DNA of 64,000 bases from Desulfatibacillum sp. (GCA_020725555.1 DYEU01000021.1:91403-155402); one strand, 5' to 3'. Positions 14,565 through 24,397 are shown, counted from the first letter of the stretch. A program made the numbers and translations. Notes: generated from the sequence alone by a model not told the origin.

Positions 14565-15317
14565 ATGCCGATCTTCGCCCTGTCCACCCATTCGGGCTTC
14601 CCGCCCGCCGAGCTTGCGAGCCCCGAGGGGCTGCTCGCCTTCGGCGGCGACTTAAGCCCGCGGCGGCTCATCCTCGCCTACCGCCGCGGCATTTTCCCCT
14701 GGTACACCGAGGACGAACCCATCCTCTGGTGGTCGCCCGACCCGCGGCTGGTCCTTTACCCGAAGGACTTTCACCTCGCGCGGCGCTTGCGCCGCACGCT
14801 GCGCGCGGGCCGCTTCCGGCTGAGCGCCGACCTGGCCTTCGGCGAGGTGATCCGCGAGTGCGGCCGGGTGCGGTGCGAAACGGGGGAGGGCACCTGGCTC
14901 GTCCCGGAGATGGTCGCGGCCTACGTCCGCCTCCATGAGCAGGGCTTCGCCCACTCCTTCGAGGCCTGGTGCGGGGGGCGCCTGGCCGGCGGGCTCTACG
15001 GGGTCTCGCTCGGGGGGTGCTTCTTCGGGGAGTCGATGTTTACGCGCGTCCGCGACGCCTCGAAGGCCGCGCTCGCGGCGCTCGTCGGCTTTTCGCTCGC
15101 CCGCGGGATCGCGCTCATCGACTGCCAGGTGACGACCGGGCATCTCCAGCGGCTCGGGGCGCGGGAGATCCCGCGCCGGCAGTTCCTCGCGGAGCTCGAG
15201 CGGCTCCTTTTGCGGCCCACGCTCCGCGGCCGCTGGCGCTTCGAGCCGGAACGCGATCTCGCGGCCCTTGGGCTCCCGGCCGGGTGCCCGGGGGGGGCCG
15301 CCACGGAGGGTCCCTGA
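14565..15317 (+). CDS. aat: Leucyl/phenylalanyl-tRNA--protein transferase
   Basis: GLLAFGGDLSPRRLILAYRRGIFPWY, WWSPDPR, GGCFFGESMF. Confidence 0.96.
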   Translation: MPIFALSTHSGFPPAELASPEGLLAFGGDLSPRRLILAYRRGIFPWYTEDEPILWWSPDPRLVLYPKDFHLARRLRRTLRAGRFRLSADLAFGEVIRECGRVRCETGEGTWLVPEMVAAYVRLHEQGFAHSFEAWCGGRLAGGLYGVSLGGCFFGESMFTRVRDASKAALAALVGFSLARGIALIDCQVTTGHLQRLGAREIPRRQFLAELERLLLRPTLRGRWRFEPERDLAALGLPAGCPGGAATEGP

Positions 15318-15649
15318 TGGCCGAGGCGTGCGTCTTCTGCCGCATCGCGCGCGGCGAGACCGACACCGAGATCCTCCACGCGACCGAGGACCTCGTCGTC
15401 TTCCGCGACATCCGGCCGCAGGCGCCGGTCCACCTGCTGATCGTCCCCCGCCGGCACATCCGCAGCGTCAACGACTGCTCCCCCGAGGACACGGCCGTGC
15501 TCGGACACCTCTTCCACGCGGCGGCGGAGATGGCGCGCCGGGTGGGGATCGAAAAAAGCGGCTACCGCCTCTTCGTGAACGTCGAGCGCGGCGGCGGGCA
15601 GGTGATCTTCCACCTGCACATGCACCTCCTGGGCGGCTGGAAGAGGTAA
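15317..15649 (+). CDS. HIT-family nucleotide-binding protein
   Basis: CVFCRIARGE and VIFHLHMHLLGG (HxHxH). Confidence 0.95.
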   Translation: MAEACVFCRIARGETDTEILHATEDLVVFRDIRPQAPVHLLIVPRRHIRSVNDCSPEDTAVLGHLFHAAAEMARRVGIEKSGYRLFVNVERGGGQVIFHLHMHLLGGWKR

Positions 15650-15661
15650 GGGAGGGCTGCC

Positions 15662-16846
15662 GTGGAGCCCCGCCTCAGCCGGCTTCCCGGCCTCCCGCCG
15701 GCCTCCCCGGCCTGCGGGCTCTACGTCCACGTCCCCTTCTGCCTCCGGAAGTGCCGCTATTGCGACTTCTATTCGCTTGCCCCCCCGCACCCCGTTTCCG
15801 ACTACCTCGAGGGCGTGAGCGCCGAGATCGCGCTTGCCGGAAAAGCCGGCCTGTCCTGCGACACGGTCTACCTCGGCGGCGGAACGCCCTCGCTCTTGCC
15901 GGCCGCGGCCGTGGCCGGGATCCTCGAGCGCTTGCATGGCGCCTTCCGCATCGATACCGGCGCCGAGGTCACCCTCGAGGCGAACCCCGGGACGGTTGCG
16001 GGCGGCCAGCTCGCCTCCTTCCGCGCGGCGGGGGTGAACCGGCTGAACCTGGGGGTGCAATCCCTGCGGGAAGAGAAGCTGCGTTTCCTCGGACGGATCC
16101 ACGGCCCGGCCGAGGCCGTGCGGGCGTTTGCGGCCGCCCGGGCCGCGGGGTTCGAGCGGGTGGGGATCGACCTGATCTACGGCCTGCCGGGGGAGAGCGC
16201 CGGGGAGTGGCTCTCCGACCTCGAGGCGGCGCTCGCCCTCGGGCCCGATCACCTCTCCTGCTATCTCCTCACGATCGCACCCGGAACCCCGCTCGGCCGC
16301 GACCTCGCCGCGGGGAGGCTGCAGGCGGTCGCGGAAGAGACCGCGGCCGAGCTCTTCCTCCTCACCGCCGCGCGCCTCGCCGCAGGCGGCTTCGTCCACT
16401 ACGAGATCTCGAACTTCGCCCGGGACCTCGGCGGGGCGGGCGGCCCCGCCGTCTCCCGCCACAACCTCAAGTACTGGACGGGGGCGCCCTACCTCGGCTT
16501 CGGCCCGGGGGCGCACTCGTTTCTCCCGCCGCGCCGCTTCTGGAACCTGCCCGATCTCGGCCGCTGGCTCGCGGCGCTCCGGTCGGGAAAGCCGCCCGCG
16601 GCGGGCGGCGAGGAGCTCGACCGCGGGCAGCGGGTTCTCGAGGCCCTCTTCCTCGGCTTGCGGACCGCCTGGGGGGTCGATCTCGCCGGGCTGCGCGAGG
16701 GGCTCGGCTGGGATCTCCTTGCCGAGCGGGCCGGGGCCGTCGCGGAGTTCGCCGGCCGGGGGCTTTTGCGGGTGGAGGGGGGCCGGCTGTTCCCCACGGC
16801 CCGGGGGATGCTCGTCGCCGAGCGCCTGGCGGTCGAGCTTAGCTGA
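15662..16846 (+). CDS. hemW: HemW-like radical SAM protein
   Basis: LYVHVPFCLRKCRYCDFYS (CxxxCxxC), GGGTPSLL, GVQSLREEKL. Confidence 0.9.
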   Translation: MEPRLSRLPGLPPASPACGLYVHVPFCLRKCRYCDFYSLAPPHPVSDYLEGVSAEIALAGKAGLSCDTVYLGGGTPSLLPAAAVAGILERLHGAFRIDTGAEVTLEANPGTVAGGQLASFRAAGVNRLNLGVQSLREEKLRFLGRIHGPAEAVRAFAAARAAGFERVGIDLIYGLPGESAGEWLSDLEAALALGPDHLSCYLLTIAPGTPLGRDLAAGRLQAVAEETAAELFLLTAARLAAGGFVHYEISNFARDLGGAGGPAVSRHNLKYWTGAPYLGFGPGAHSFLPPRRFWNLPDLGRWLAALRSGKPPAAGGEELDRGQRVLEALFLGLRTAWGVDLAGLREGLGWDLLAERAGAVAEFAGRGLLRVEGGRLFPTARGMLVAERLAVELS

Positions 16847-16861
16847 GCGGGGGGTGCGCCT

Positions 16862-18775
16862 TCAGGCGCGGCGCAGCTTGCGCACGTCGCCGACGCGCAG
16901 GGTGAAGTTTTTCCCGTCGAAGTATTCGAGAAGCGGGATCAGGAACTTCCGCGGCGCCCCGCCGGTCAGCTCCTTGAACTGGGTGGGGGTCATCTCCGGG
17001 TTTTGCGCGAAAAACGCGAGCATGCGCTCCCTCAGGGCCTCGATCGCCTCGTGGTGGAAATAGAGGTCCTCCTTGGTGCGCACGATCTTTCCCTCCTCGA
17101 TCAGGAGGTGGAGCACGTCCTTCGCCTGGCGGGGGTCGGCCTTGAGGTTCTGGACGATGTCGCGGAAGAAAGGGGGCTGGAGCCCGCTTTCGCGATAGGC
17201 GCGCAGGATCTCCTCGCGCAAACTTGCCTCATCGGAGGCGAGCGCGACCTCGTGGGTCTTCAGGCGCACCGTCTTCTCTTCCTGGAGGACGCTCCCCTCG
17301 CGGATCATCTGCTGGAGGACGAGCTGGAAGAGGCGCGGGTCGGCCGGCCGCGGAAAGCGGCTCTTCAGCTCTTCCTTGAGCATCCCGGACTTGAGGGGGT
17401 TTTCGCGGTGGTAGCGGGTGAGCGCCCCGGCCACGATGCCGACGAGTTCGCGGAAGCGCCCCTCGTGGACGTAGGTCCGTTGGTCGCGGTCGACGAGCAC
17501 GATCGCCCGCCGCGACAGAAGCGCCTGGAGGTGCCCCTCGAGCGCCTTGTCGGTGAGGGCGCTCACCAGGCGCAGCTCCGCGAAGGAGATCCCGGAAAAC
17601 CCCGCCTGGGCGATGTGCCGCTCGAGCAGTTCCTCGGCCGGGCAGTCGGCGACGGCCTTGAGGAAGGAGACGATCTCCGGCTGGAGGCGCTTGTGCTTGG
17701 GCGGGATGGGGTGCAGGATCGTCCCGCCGCCGATCGTGCGCACGGGCGAGTAGCTTCGCACCACGTAGCGATCGCCTTTGACGAGGGCGACCGGCTGGTC
17801 GAGCCGCAGCTGGGCCACGGTCGTCTCACCGGGGGCGATCTCGTCGGCCTCGAGGAGGATCAGGTTGCCCAGGATCTCGCTCGTCCCGGCGTGGAAGCGC
17901 ACGCGCGTCCGGTTTTTCAGCGGTTTCGGGGCGCCGGCGAGGTAGTGGAAGGAGACGTCCACCATGTAGCTCGGCTTGAGGGTGCCGGGGAAGGCGAGGA
18001 CGCAGCCGCGCTCGATCGCCTCCTTTTCGAGCCCCTGGAAATTGACCGCCGTCCTCTGGCCGGCCTCGGCCGCGGGGACGGGCTCGTTGTGCACCTGGAG
18101 GCCGCGCACCCGGGAGGAGAGCCCCTGGGGGTAGATCATCACCGGGTCGCCCACCTGGACGCGGCCCGAGACGAGGGTCCCGGTGATCACGGTCCCGAAG
18201 CCCTTCATGGTGAAGACGCGGTCGACGGGCAGGCGAAAGAGGCTTGAGGGCGGCCGCTCCGGCACGCGCGCAGCGAGTCGCTCGAGGGCGGCGAGCAACT
18301 CGGGGATGCCCTGCCCGGTCGCGGCCGACACGGGGATGAGCGGCGCCTCCTCGAGGAAGCCGCCGCGGACGAAGGAGTTCACGTCCTCGCGGGCGAGCTC
18401 GAGCATCTCCTCGTCCACGAGGTCGATCTTGGTGAGCGCGATCATCCCGTGGCGCACGCCGAGGAGCGTGCAGATCTCCATGTGCTCGCGCGTCTGCGGC
18501 ATCACCCCCTCGTCGGCCGCGATCACGAGCATGACGAGATCGATGCCGGTCGCCCCGGCCACCATGTGCTTGACGAACTTTTCGTGGCCGGGCACGTCGA
18601 CCACCCCGAGGCGGCGGCCGGAGGGGAGCCGGAGGTGGGCGAAGCCGAGCTCGATCGTGATGCCGCGCTCCTTTTCCTCCTTGAGCCGGTCGGTGTCGAT
18701 GCCGGTCAAGGCCTTGACAAGGCTCGTCTTGCCGTGGTCGATGTGGCCTGCGGTGCCGAGGATGATCGGTTTCAC
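16862..18775 (-). CDS. selB: Selenocysteine-specific translation elongation factor
   Basis: [47 protein letters not shown]-terminal winged-helix repeats. Confidence 0.96.
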   Translation of the reverse strand: MKPIILGTAGHIDHGKTSLVKALTGIDTDRLKEEKERGITIELGFAHLRLPSGRRLGVVDVPGHEKFVKHMVAGATGIDLVMLVIAADEGVMPQTREHMEICTLLGVRHGMIALTKIDLVDEEMLELAREDVNSFVRGGFLEEAPLIPVSAATGQGIPELLAALERLAARVPERPPSSLFRLPVDRVFTMKGFGTVITGTLVSGRVQVGDPVMIYPQGLSSRVRGLQVHNEPVPAAEAGQRTAVNFQGLEKEAIERGCVLAFPGTLKPSYMVDVSFHYLAGAPKPLKNRTRVRFHAGTSEILGNLILLEADEIAPGETTVAQLRLDQPVALVKGDRYVVRSYSPVRTIGGGTILHPIPPKHKRLQPEIVSFLKAVADCPAEELLERHIAQAGFSGISFAELRLVSALTDKALEGHLQALLSRRAIVLVDRDQRTYVHEGRFRELVGIVAGALTRYHRENPLKSGMLKEELKSRFPRPADPRLFQLVLQQMIREGSVLQEEKTVRLKTHEVALASDEASLREEILRAYRESGLQPPFFRDIVQNLKADPRQAKDVLHLLIEEGKIVRTKEDLYFHHEAIEALRERMLAFFAQNPEMTPTQFKELTGGAPRKFLIPLLEYFDGKNFTLRVGDVRKLRRA

Positions 18776-18957
18776 GGGGGGCCCTGCCGGTTGGAGCGGC
18801 GCCTGACGGCCTCGAAGACGTAGGCGAGGCCGACGAGCAGCGCCGCGAGAAAAACCACCGCCTCCGGGGCGATGTGCCCGCGGAACATGCGCAGGATGAG
18901 GGCCGCGAAGGCCAATCCCAGGACGGCGCGGATCACGAAGGTGATGAGCGGGTGCAT
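18772..18957 (-). CDS. Small membrane protein
   Basis: 61-aa ORF with two hydrophobic segments, start-stop overlap with selB. Confidence 0.5.
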   Translation of the reverse strand: MHPLITFVIRAVLGLAFAALILRMFRGHIAPEAVVFLAALLVGLAYVFEAVRRRSNRQGPP

Positions 18958-19067
18958 CGGCCTCTTCTATGCAGTCCGCGCCCCTTTTTCAACCCCATTT
19001 TCCCCTTGATCCTCAGAGGGGGCTTTGTTACTTTTCAAGTTCCCGGAAGACCTTTCTTTCCGCTTGC

Positions 19068-19144
19068 GGTGGGTGTAGCTCAGTTGGCAGAGCACCGGGT
19101 TGTGGCCCCGGTTGTCGTGGGTTCAAGTCCCACCACTCACCCCA
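19068..19144 (+). tRNA. tRNA-His (GTG)
   Basis: Cloverleaf with G-1:C73, anticodon loop TTGTGGC, TTCAAGT T-loop, encoded CCA. Confidence 0.95.
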
Positions 19145-19153
19145 GAATTTCCC

Positions 19154-19230
<77 letters not shown>

Positions 19231-19240
19231 GGTAAATCAA

Positions 19241-19271
19241 GGGGTCACAGACTCAGGTCTGTGGCCCCTTT
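19241..19271 (+). terminator. Intrinsic terminator after tRNA-His/tRNA-Arg
   Basis: GGGGTCACAGAC-TCAG-GTCTGTGGCCCC then TTT. Confidence 0.7.
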
Positions 19272-19423
19272 CCGTTTCGGGCGGGGTTGCGGGATGTCGC
19301 CGGGAAATCCGGGGCGAAAAGCAAAAGGCCTGCCATCAACCCGGCGGGTGCTGATGAGCCCTTGTGCAATGTCGCTGAGCGGGTCTTTCGTCTCCCCGCC
19401 GGGCGCACTCGCGCCGGGGAGCT

Positions 19424-20158
19424 CTAGGCCGTGGCGATCATTTTCGTCCCCGCGATCAGGAGGGCAAGCGCGAGAAGCTTCTGGATGGCGGGGTTGCCCA
19501 ATCGTCTGCTTCCGTATTCCGCCCCGGCGTACCCGCCGGCAACCGCCGCTGCCGCCCAGTAGGGCAGTGTGGCGGGCAAGGCGGTCGCCGCGGTGACGAC
19601 GCCAAGCAGGCCGGCTACGGAATTGACGAGGATGAAGGCGGCGGCGATCCCCGAGATGACCCTCGCCTCCGCCCAGCGGAAGAAGAGCAGCAACGGGCTG
19701 AGAAAGATCCCGCCGCCGACACCGGTCAGCCCCGAGAGAAAGCCCAGGGCAGAGCCGGCGAGCAGCAAGAACGCCCAGTGCGGCCGCGTGCCGCGCGGGG
19801 GCGCCGAGCCGGTTGCGGTGCGGAAGGAGCGCCATGCCGCGTAGATGAGGACGGCCCCTACCAGCGGCTTGTAGACATGTCCCGGCAGGGTGAGGGTTCC
19901 CCCCAGGTAGGCGAAGGGGGAGGAGGCAAGCGCGAAGGGCCAGAAGAGGTGCCAGGAGAAGGCCCCGGCACGGCAGTACTTGACGGTGGCGATCACGGCG
20001 ACCAGGATGTTCAGGGTCAAGGCGGCAGGCTTCATCACCGCCGGTGCAACCCCCACGAAGGCCATCGCGGCGAGGTAGCCGGAGGCACCGCCATGGCCGA
20101 CCGACGAGTACAGCAGGGCCGCCATGAAAATGAGCGCGGTCAGTACGATGTCATCCAT
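19424..20158 (-). CDS. TauE/SafE (TSUP) family membrane transporter
   Basis: MDDIVLTALIFMAALLYSSVGHGGASGYLAAM; multiple TM helices, GLTGVGGGIFLSPLLL. Confidence 0.88.
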   Translation of the reverse strand: MDDIVLTALIFMAALLYSSVGHGGASGYLAAMAFVGVAPAVMKPAALTLNILVAVIATVKYCRAGAFSWHLFWPFALASSPFAYLGGTLTLPGHVYKPLVGAVLIYAAWRSFRTATGSAPPRGTRPHWAFLLLAGSALGFLSGLTGVGGGIFLSPLLLFFRWAEARVISGIAAAFILVNSVAGLLGVVTAATALPATLPYWAAAAVAGGYAGAEYGSRRLGNPAIQKLLALALLIAGTKMIATA

Positions 20159-20162
20159 ATGT

Positions 20163-20189
20163 AGGGGACGTCCATTTGCATATCATGAT
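20163..20189 (-). repeat. 27-bp dispersed repeat, copy A
   Basis: AGGGGACGTCCATTTGCATATCATGAT (plus strand). Confidence 0.9.
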
Positions 20190-20247
20190 GAGGTTGCAGG
20201 CCTGTGCCGCCCAGGGGTTCCCGGTGGGGCCCAGGCCCCTGTGCGGC

Positions 20248-20328
20248 CTATCGACGCAGGGCCATCCAGCGGGAAAACCAGCGCTTCACCTGCGGGGTGA
20301 GCCGGCCCCGGTTCCAGGCGTCGCCCGC
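20248..20328 (-). pseudogene. Duplicated C-terminal fragment of the 24475-26007 oxidoreductase gene
   Basis: GRLTPQVKRWFSRWMALRR-stop versus GRLTPKVKRWFSRWMALRR-stop at 24475. Confidence 0.85.
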
Positions 20329-20330
20329 TA

Positions 20331-20630
20331 TTGGGCATCGGCAGCCGCAGGGATATCGCTGTGCCCGCACGCCTTGGAGGTCTCCTCCATCGCCAGGTCT
20401 TGCACCGCCGCTTAATCGGCTTGGGCTACCGCCAGCTCCACATAGCGCTCGGCGACCGCCGCCACCCGCGGCCGACGCTCCCCAACCAGCCGCAGCAGCG
20501 CCGCAAAGGGCATCTCGCGATACAGGCACAACACCCACGCCTCAAACAACAGCGTAAAGCCACTCCGCTTTCCCGCCCACGGCGGCTCCACCTCCCGCAC
20601 CGAACCGTCAGGCAGCTTGACTCGCGGCAT
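20331..20630 (-). pseudogene. Truncated ISL3-like transposase remnant with in-frame stop
   Basis: MPRVKLPDGSVREVEPPWAGKRSGFTLLFEAWVLCLYREMPFAALLRLVGE...AVAQAD-stop-AAVQDLAMEETSKACGHSDI...; in-frame TAA, truncated at the repeat A junction. Confidence 0.6.
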
Positions 20631-20804
20631 ACTAACCCAAAAAAAAAAATAAGTCAAGGTGGAAGCAGTGCAAACGCCGATGGCGCTTGATCTGGGTATC
20701 GTGCGCGGGGTGCTCGCCGCTTCCCCCCGGATGGCGAAACCGGCTGCCTGCACGAAAACCGATGCGCATCATCAGATCGCGGGGCGAAACGGGGCAGGGC
20801 AATT

Positions 20805-21055
20805 TATCGGGAGCTGCGGCGGCGGGGGCTCTCCAAAGCCGCGGCTGATAAGCGGGTGTCCAACGGCCGGCGTTGGTGGCGCAACTCGGCCACGACCATT
20901 AACGGAGCCTTTCCTATTTCGCCACTTCGAAGAGCCAGGCCTTCCCTGCCTGGCCGCGTGACCTCAATCTTTCGAACAGCCCGGTGCGGACCCGCACATG
21001 CCGGGTGGTGTGGTAAGGGGGCCGTTAGATCCTCACGGCCCCCTATGCCGGGTTG
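20805..21055 (+). pseudogene. Group II intron 3' remnant (end of maturase/RT ORF plus D5/D6-like region)
   Basis: YRELRRRGLSKAAADKRVSNGRRWWRNSATTINGAFPI, frameshift, FRHFEEPGLPCLAA-stop; then GAACAGCCCGGTGCGGACCCGCACATGCCGGGTGGTGTGG (D5-like) and GGGGGCCGT-N8-ACGGCCCCCTAT hairpin (D6-like). Confidence 0.55.
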
Positions 21056-21076
21056 GGATTTGCCGCGGCGGCTGCT

Positions 21077-21826
21077 TCAGTTGCCGGCGGGAGTGGGCGG
21101 GTTGACCGTCACGCTTTCCGTATAGGTGCGGGTGCCGCCCTGCGGGTTGGTGACCGTGACCTCCCGGCCGATGGTGCCGACTTCGCGGGTGCGGTGGATG
21201 CCGCGCTGCAAGCTTTGCCCGTCCTGGTTCGTGACCGACTGCTGCTTGACCACCCCATTGTCCGTGCGGGTCACATGCGACTCGAAGGCGCCGCTTTTGC
21301 CGCCGCTTGTGGCATAGGTGCCGGTCACGCTGCGGCCCTGGTCGGTCTTGCGGACGGTGCTGTCGGAGGTCAGGGTCCCCCCCTCGGGGCCGGTGGTGAC
21401 GGAGTGCACCGTGCGGGAGTCGTCCGGGTTGCGGGTGATGTTCTTGTTAACCTCCACCACCTTGCCGTTTGCGCCGGTGCGGGTGCCCTCCACGGTGTAG
21501 GCGCCCGGGCCGGTTTTGGTGACGGTGCCCTGGCGGGAGCTGGTCTTGCCGTCGGCCCGGGTCGTGGTCGATGAATAGCTGCCGGTGCCGCTCTCCTTAT
21601 TCCAGGTTCTCTCGGAGAGGCGGCTTCCCTGGCCGCGCTCGTTTTGCCAGCTGGTCGCGCGCTCGGCGTGGCCCGGGCTGCGGTTCACGTTCTGCTGCCA
21701 GGTGCCGCTGGTCTGGCGGCCCTGGTAGCTGCCGGAGCGGGACTTCTGGCCGGCAAACGCATCCATGCCGACGAGGAACAGGAGCAGCAATGAAGCGGTC
21801 ATGAAGACGATAATGCGGTTGAACAT
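21077..21826 (-). CDS. Secreted Ser/Thr/Gly-rich repetitive protein
   Basis: Signal peptide MFNRIIVFMTASLLLLFLVGMDAFA; periodic polar repeats (TGTYATSGGKSG, GTRTGANGKV). Confidence 0.7.
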   Translation of the reverse strand: MFNRIIVFMTASLLLLFLVGMDAFAGQKSRSGSYQGRQTSGTWQQNVNRSPGHAERATSWQNERGQGSRLSERTWNKESGTGSYSSTTTRADGKTSSRQGTVTKTGPGAYTVEGTRTGANGKVVEVNKNITRNPDDSRTVHSVTTGPEGGTLTSDSTVRKTDQGRSVTGTYATSGGKSGAFESHVTRTDNGVVKQQSVTNQDGQSLQRGIHRTREVGTIGREVTVTNPQGGTRTYTESVTVNPPTPAGN

Positions 21827-22089
21827 GGAAAGCCTCCTTCTTGGTGCGTGCCCGTGGTTTGGTTTCAGCCCGCGGCAGACTTCGCGGGTCTTGACGCGTT
21901 AAACCCGCTTGGGCCGAAAAAGTTTCGCGCGATTTTTTCCCCCCCCCGGGGCGCAGAGCCACTCTCTCTCCCATCATCGTCTGGAGGCTTGCCAGCCATC
22001 CCCTGCGGCCCCTCTTCGGCAAGGGCAAGAAGGGTTTCTTTTGCAAAGATCGGGACAGGGGATGATGGGGGGGGGGAGGGAGGCCCGGT

Positions 22090-22677
22090 CTAGCGGGCCT
22101 GGCGGCCGCCACGCTCGAGGAACCTCCCCCGCAGCTCCTGGCGTTTCTCAGGGGGAAGGCTCTGCCAGCGCCGACGCCGCTCCTGGAGCTGCTCTCGCTG
22201 CTCGGGGCTCATCTGCCGGTAGCGCCGGAAGAGCTCGCGGACACGGGCTTTCTCTTCGTCGCTTAGGCTCTGCCAGCGGCGAAAGCGCTCCCGCACGGCC
22301 ATCTTCTCCTCGGGGCTGAGCGACTGGTAACGCTGCCAGTTGGTCTTGATGCGCTCGCGCTCCTCCGGCGGGAGCTGGTTGAAGCGCTCGTAGCGCTGCC
22401 GCAGCTCGGCCTGCCTCTCGGGGTCGAGCCGCCTCCAGCGCTCCAGGCGCTCCTTGAGCCGGGCCTGCTCCTCGGGAGGGAGCTGCTGCCAGCGCTCGGC
22501 GGCCCCCGGGGTGGGCGAGGCCTGCGCGAGAAGAAACGCGGTGTTCCCCGGCCGGTGCTCGGCCGCCGGCAGCGGGGCTGCGGCCAGCAGGAGCGCTGCG
22601 GCCGCCCATCGGAGCACCGCGGCGAGGCGACCGGCGCGGCGGTCGCGAGGGCAGGTTTCAGCCGCCATGTTGCTCAC
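22090..22677 (-). CDS. DUF3106-like periplasmic helical repeat protein
   Basis: Signal peptide then about seven repeats of RWQSLSPEEKxxxRERFR type. Confidence 0.75.
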   Translation of the reverse strand: MSNMAAETCPRDRRAGRLAAVLRWAAAALLLAAAPLPAAEHRPGNTAFLLAQASPTPGAAERWQQLPPEEQARLKERLERWRRLDPERQAELRQRYERFNQLPPEERERIKTNWQRYQSLSPEEKMAVRERFRRWQSLSDEEKARVRELFRRYRQMSPEQREQLQERRRRWQSLPPEKRQELRGRFLERGGRQAR

Positions 22678-22855
22678 CCCCGGGAGCCAGGTTGCGGATC
22701 AACTCGAAGTCCTCTTCAAGGATGTCCATGGCCTCAAGAAGCTCCAGCAGCTCGACGACCTCCACGTCCTCGGGCGGAAGCTCCGTCGTCTGGGCCCCGA
22801 TCCCGGCGGCAAGCCCCGCCAGCAGGAGGCCCGCTCTCAAGATCGTCTTCAACAT
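22658..22855 (-). CDS. Small secreted acidic protein
   Basis: 65 aa, signal-like N-terminus, PPEDVEVVELLELLEAMDILEEDFELI. Confidence 0.6.
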   Translation of the reverse strand: MLKTILRAGLLLAGLAAGIGAQTTELPPEDVEVVELLELLEAMDILEEDFELIRNLAPGGEQHGG

Positions 22856-22869
22856 GCCGCCTGCGGAGG

Positions 22870-23379
22870 TCAGGAGGTCTCAACCGCGTCGAGCGCCTGG
22901 ATGATCTCCAGATCGCAAAGGAAATCGATCTCGTGGATCAGCTCCAGGTTCTCGGCAAGCTCGAACCATTCGAGCAGCTCCATATCCTGCCCGTCCAGGT
23001 GGGCCAAGGCGAGGCGTTCCTGCTCGTGGTTCTTCAGCTGCACCTGCAGCACCCCGATGCCGATCACCGCGACCAGGCATAGGGCGGTCAGGGCGGGCAG
23101 CAGGCGTCGGCTGGCAAAGAGGCTGCGGATGGCGTCCACCCACGGTGCGTGCCAGGGCCTTTGCTGCGCCAGGCGGGCATAGAAGCGGCTGACATAGAAG
23201 GGGTTCGGCTCGATTTCGTCCAGTTCCCCCAGCATCTCCCATGATTTCAAGAGGATCTCGGCCTCGCGCCGACAGCCGGCGCAGCAGGCAAGGTGCGCCG
23301 CGACCTGCTCCCGTGCGGTCTCATCCAGGGCATCCTCCATGTAGAGACTCAGGAAATTGCGGGTGTCCTTGCAGTCCAT
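22870..23379 (-). CDS. Anti-sigma factor, zinc-finger (zf-HC2) type
   Basis: AAHLACCAGCRRE (HxxxCxxC), single TM helix, downstream of sigma factor. Confidence 0.85.
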   Translation of the reverse strand: MDCKDTRNFLSLYMEDALDETAREQVAAHLACCAGCRREAEILLKSWEMLGELDEIEPNPFYVSRFYARLAQQRPWHAPWVDAIRSLFASRRLLPALTALCLVAVIGIGVLQVQLKNHEQERLALAHLDGQDMELLEWFELAENLELIHEIDFLCDLEIIQALDAVETS

Positions 23380-23435
23380 GACCCACTCCTAACCGTTTCA
23401 ACACAAAAAGCCTGAAAAAGTTTCGGCCCGATCGC

Positions 23436-24053
23436 TTATTTTTCCACCCAGGGCGCAAGTTTTTGGCGGAGGTGCTCCCTGGCCCGGCTGAGGAGAGACT
23501 TGACCGCCTTCTCGGAGATCCCGAGGGCGGCGGCGATCTCTTCATGGGAAAACCCCTCGTAGCGCCGCAGGATCAGCGCCAGCCGCTGGTTCTCGGAAAG
23601 CTCGTCGATGGCCGCCCGCACGGCCGCGGTCCGCTCGCGCCGGATCAGGTCCTCCTCGGCAGGCGGGGAGGGGTCGGGGAGCGCCGTCCGGCCCCGGTCG
23701 GCCGAGGAGGACTCCATCGCCTCCAGGGAGAGCTCGTCGTGGGACTTGCGCCGCAGCTCGTTCAAGCAGAGGCGCTTGGCGATGGTGAAGAGCCAAGTGC
23801 GGAAATGGGCGCGCGGCTCGTAGCCGGCCGCATTGCGATAGACCTTGATGAAGACCTCGTGCGTGAGCTCCTCGGCGATGTCCCGCGGGCCGATGAAGCG
23901 GTAGACGAAGTTCAGGACCCCCCGGAAATGTCGGCGCAGGAGCTCTTCGAACGCGGCCGAATCGCCGTGCTTGAAGGCCAGCATCAGCTGCACATCGGGA
24001 TCGGCGGCGGGGGCATCCCCGCACGGTGGAGTCTCCCTTGTCATCGGCATCAA
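23436..24053 (-). CDS. ECF (RpoE-like) sigma factor
   Basis: FRTWLFTIAKRLCLNELRRKS region 2 and EGFSHEEIAAALGISEKAVKSLLSRAREHLRQKL region 4. Confidence 0.93.
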   Translation of the reverse strand: MMPMTRETPPCGDAPAADPDVQLMLAFKHGDSAAFEELLRRHFRGVLNFVYRFIGPRDIAEELTHEVFIKVYRNAAGYEPRAHFRTWLFTIAKRLCLNELRRKSHDELSLEAMESSSADRGRTALPDPSPPAEEDLIRRERTAAVRAAIDELSENQRLALILRRYEGFSHEEIAAALGISEKAVKSLLSRAREHLRQKLAPWVEK

Positions 24054-24365
24054 ACCGGGGTGGGGCTGAGAGGCCGTAAGGTTTTGGTGCAGATTTCATG
24101 CGCGGCCCTCCCCACCGCGTTCTCTATCGGTCTTGAATCCATTTCCTTTTCCTTCATAAGCGGTCATTTGACGCCGCCACAGAGCCCCCGGTTTACAGCC
24201 GAAAATGGCGGTCAAAGCTTGAATTGTGAATGACCGAGGGCTTCCTGTTCCCGGTCCCCCATCCTCTGAAAGATCATGGCAGGCAAGGGATCTGAACGCC
24301 AGCTAACATCGGCATGCAGGATGATTCACGAAGGAGGGGATCGGCCGCTCCGGGGTACGTCCCCA

Positions 24366-24397
24366 TAAGAAAATAGGGGACTAAGAAAATAGGGGAC
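24366..24397. repeat. Tandem 16-bp direct repeat (TAAGAAAATAGGGGAC x2) next to repeat copy B
   Basis: Two perfect adjacent copies, preceded by GGGGTACGTCCCC. Confidence 0.9.

Larger units (their letters stand above)
20163..20328 (-). repeat. Direct repeat copy A of about 165 bp, matching 24391-24555
   Basis: About 93% identical by eye with one 1-nt indel; includes a duplicated 3' end of the flavoprotein gene. Confidence 0.93.
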
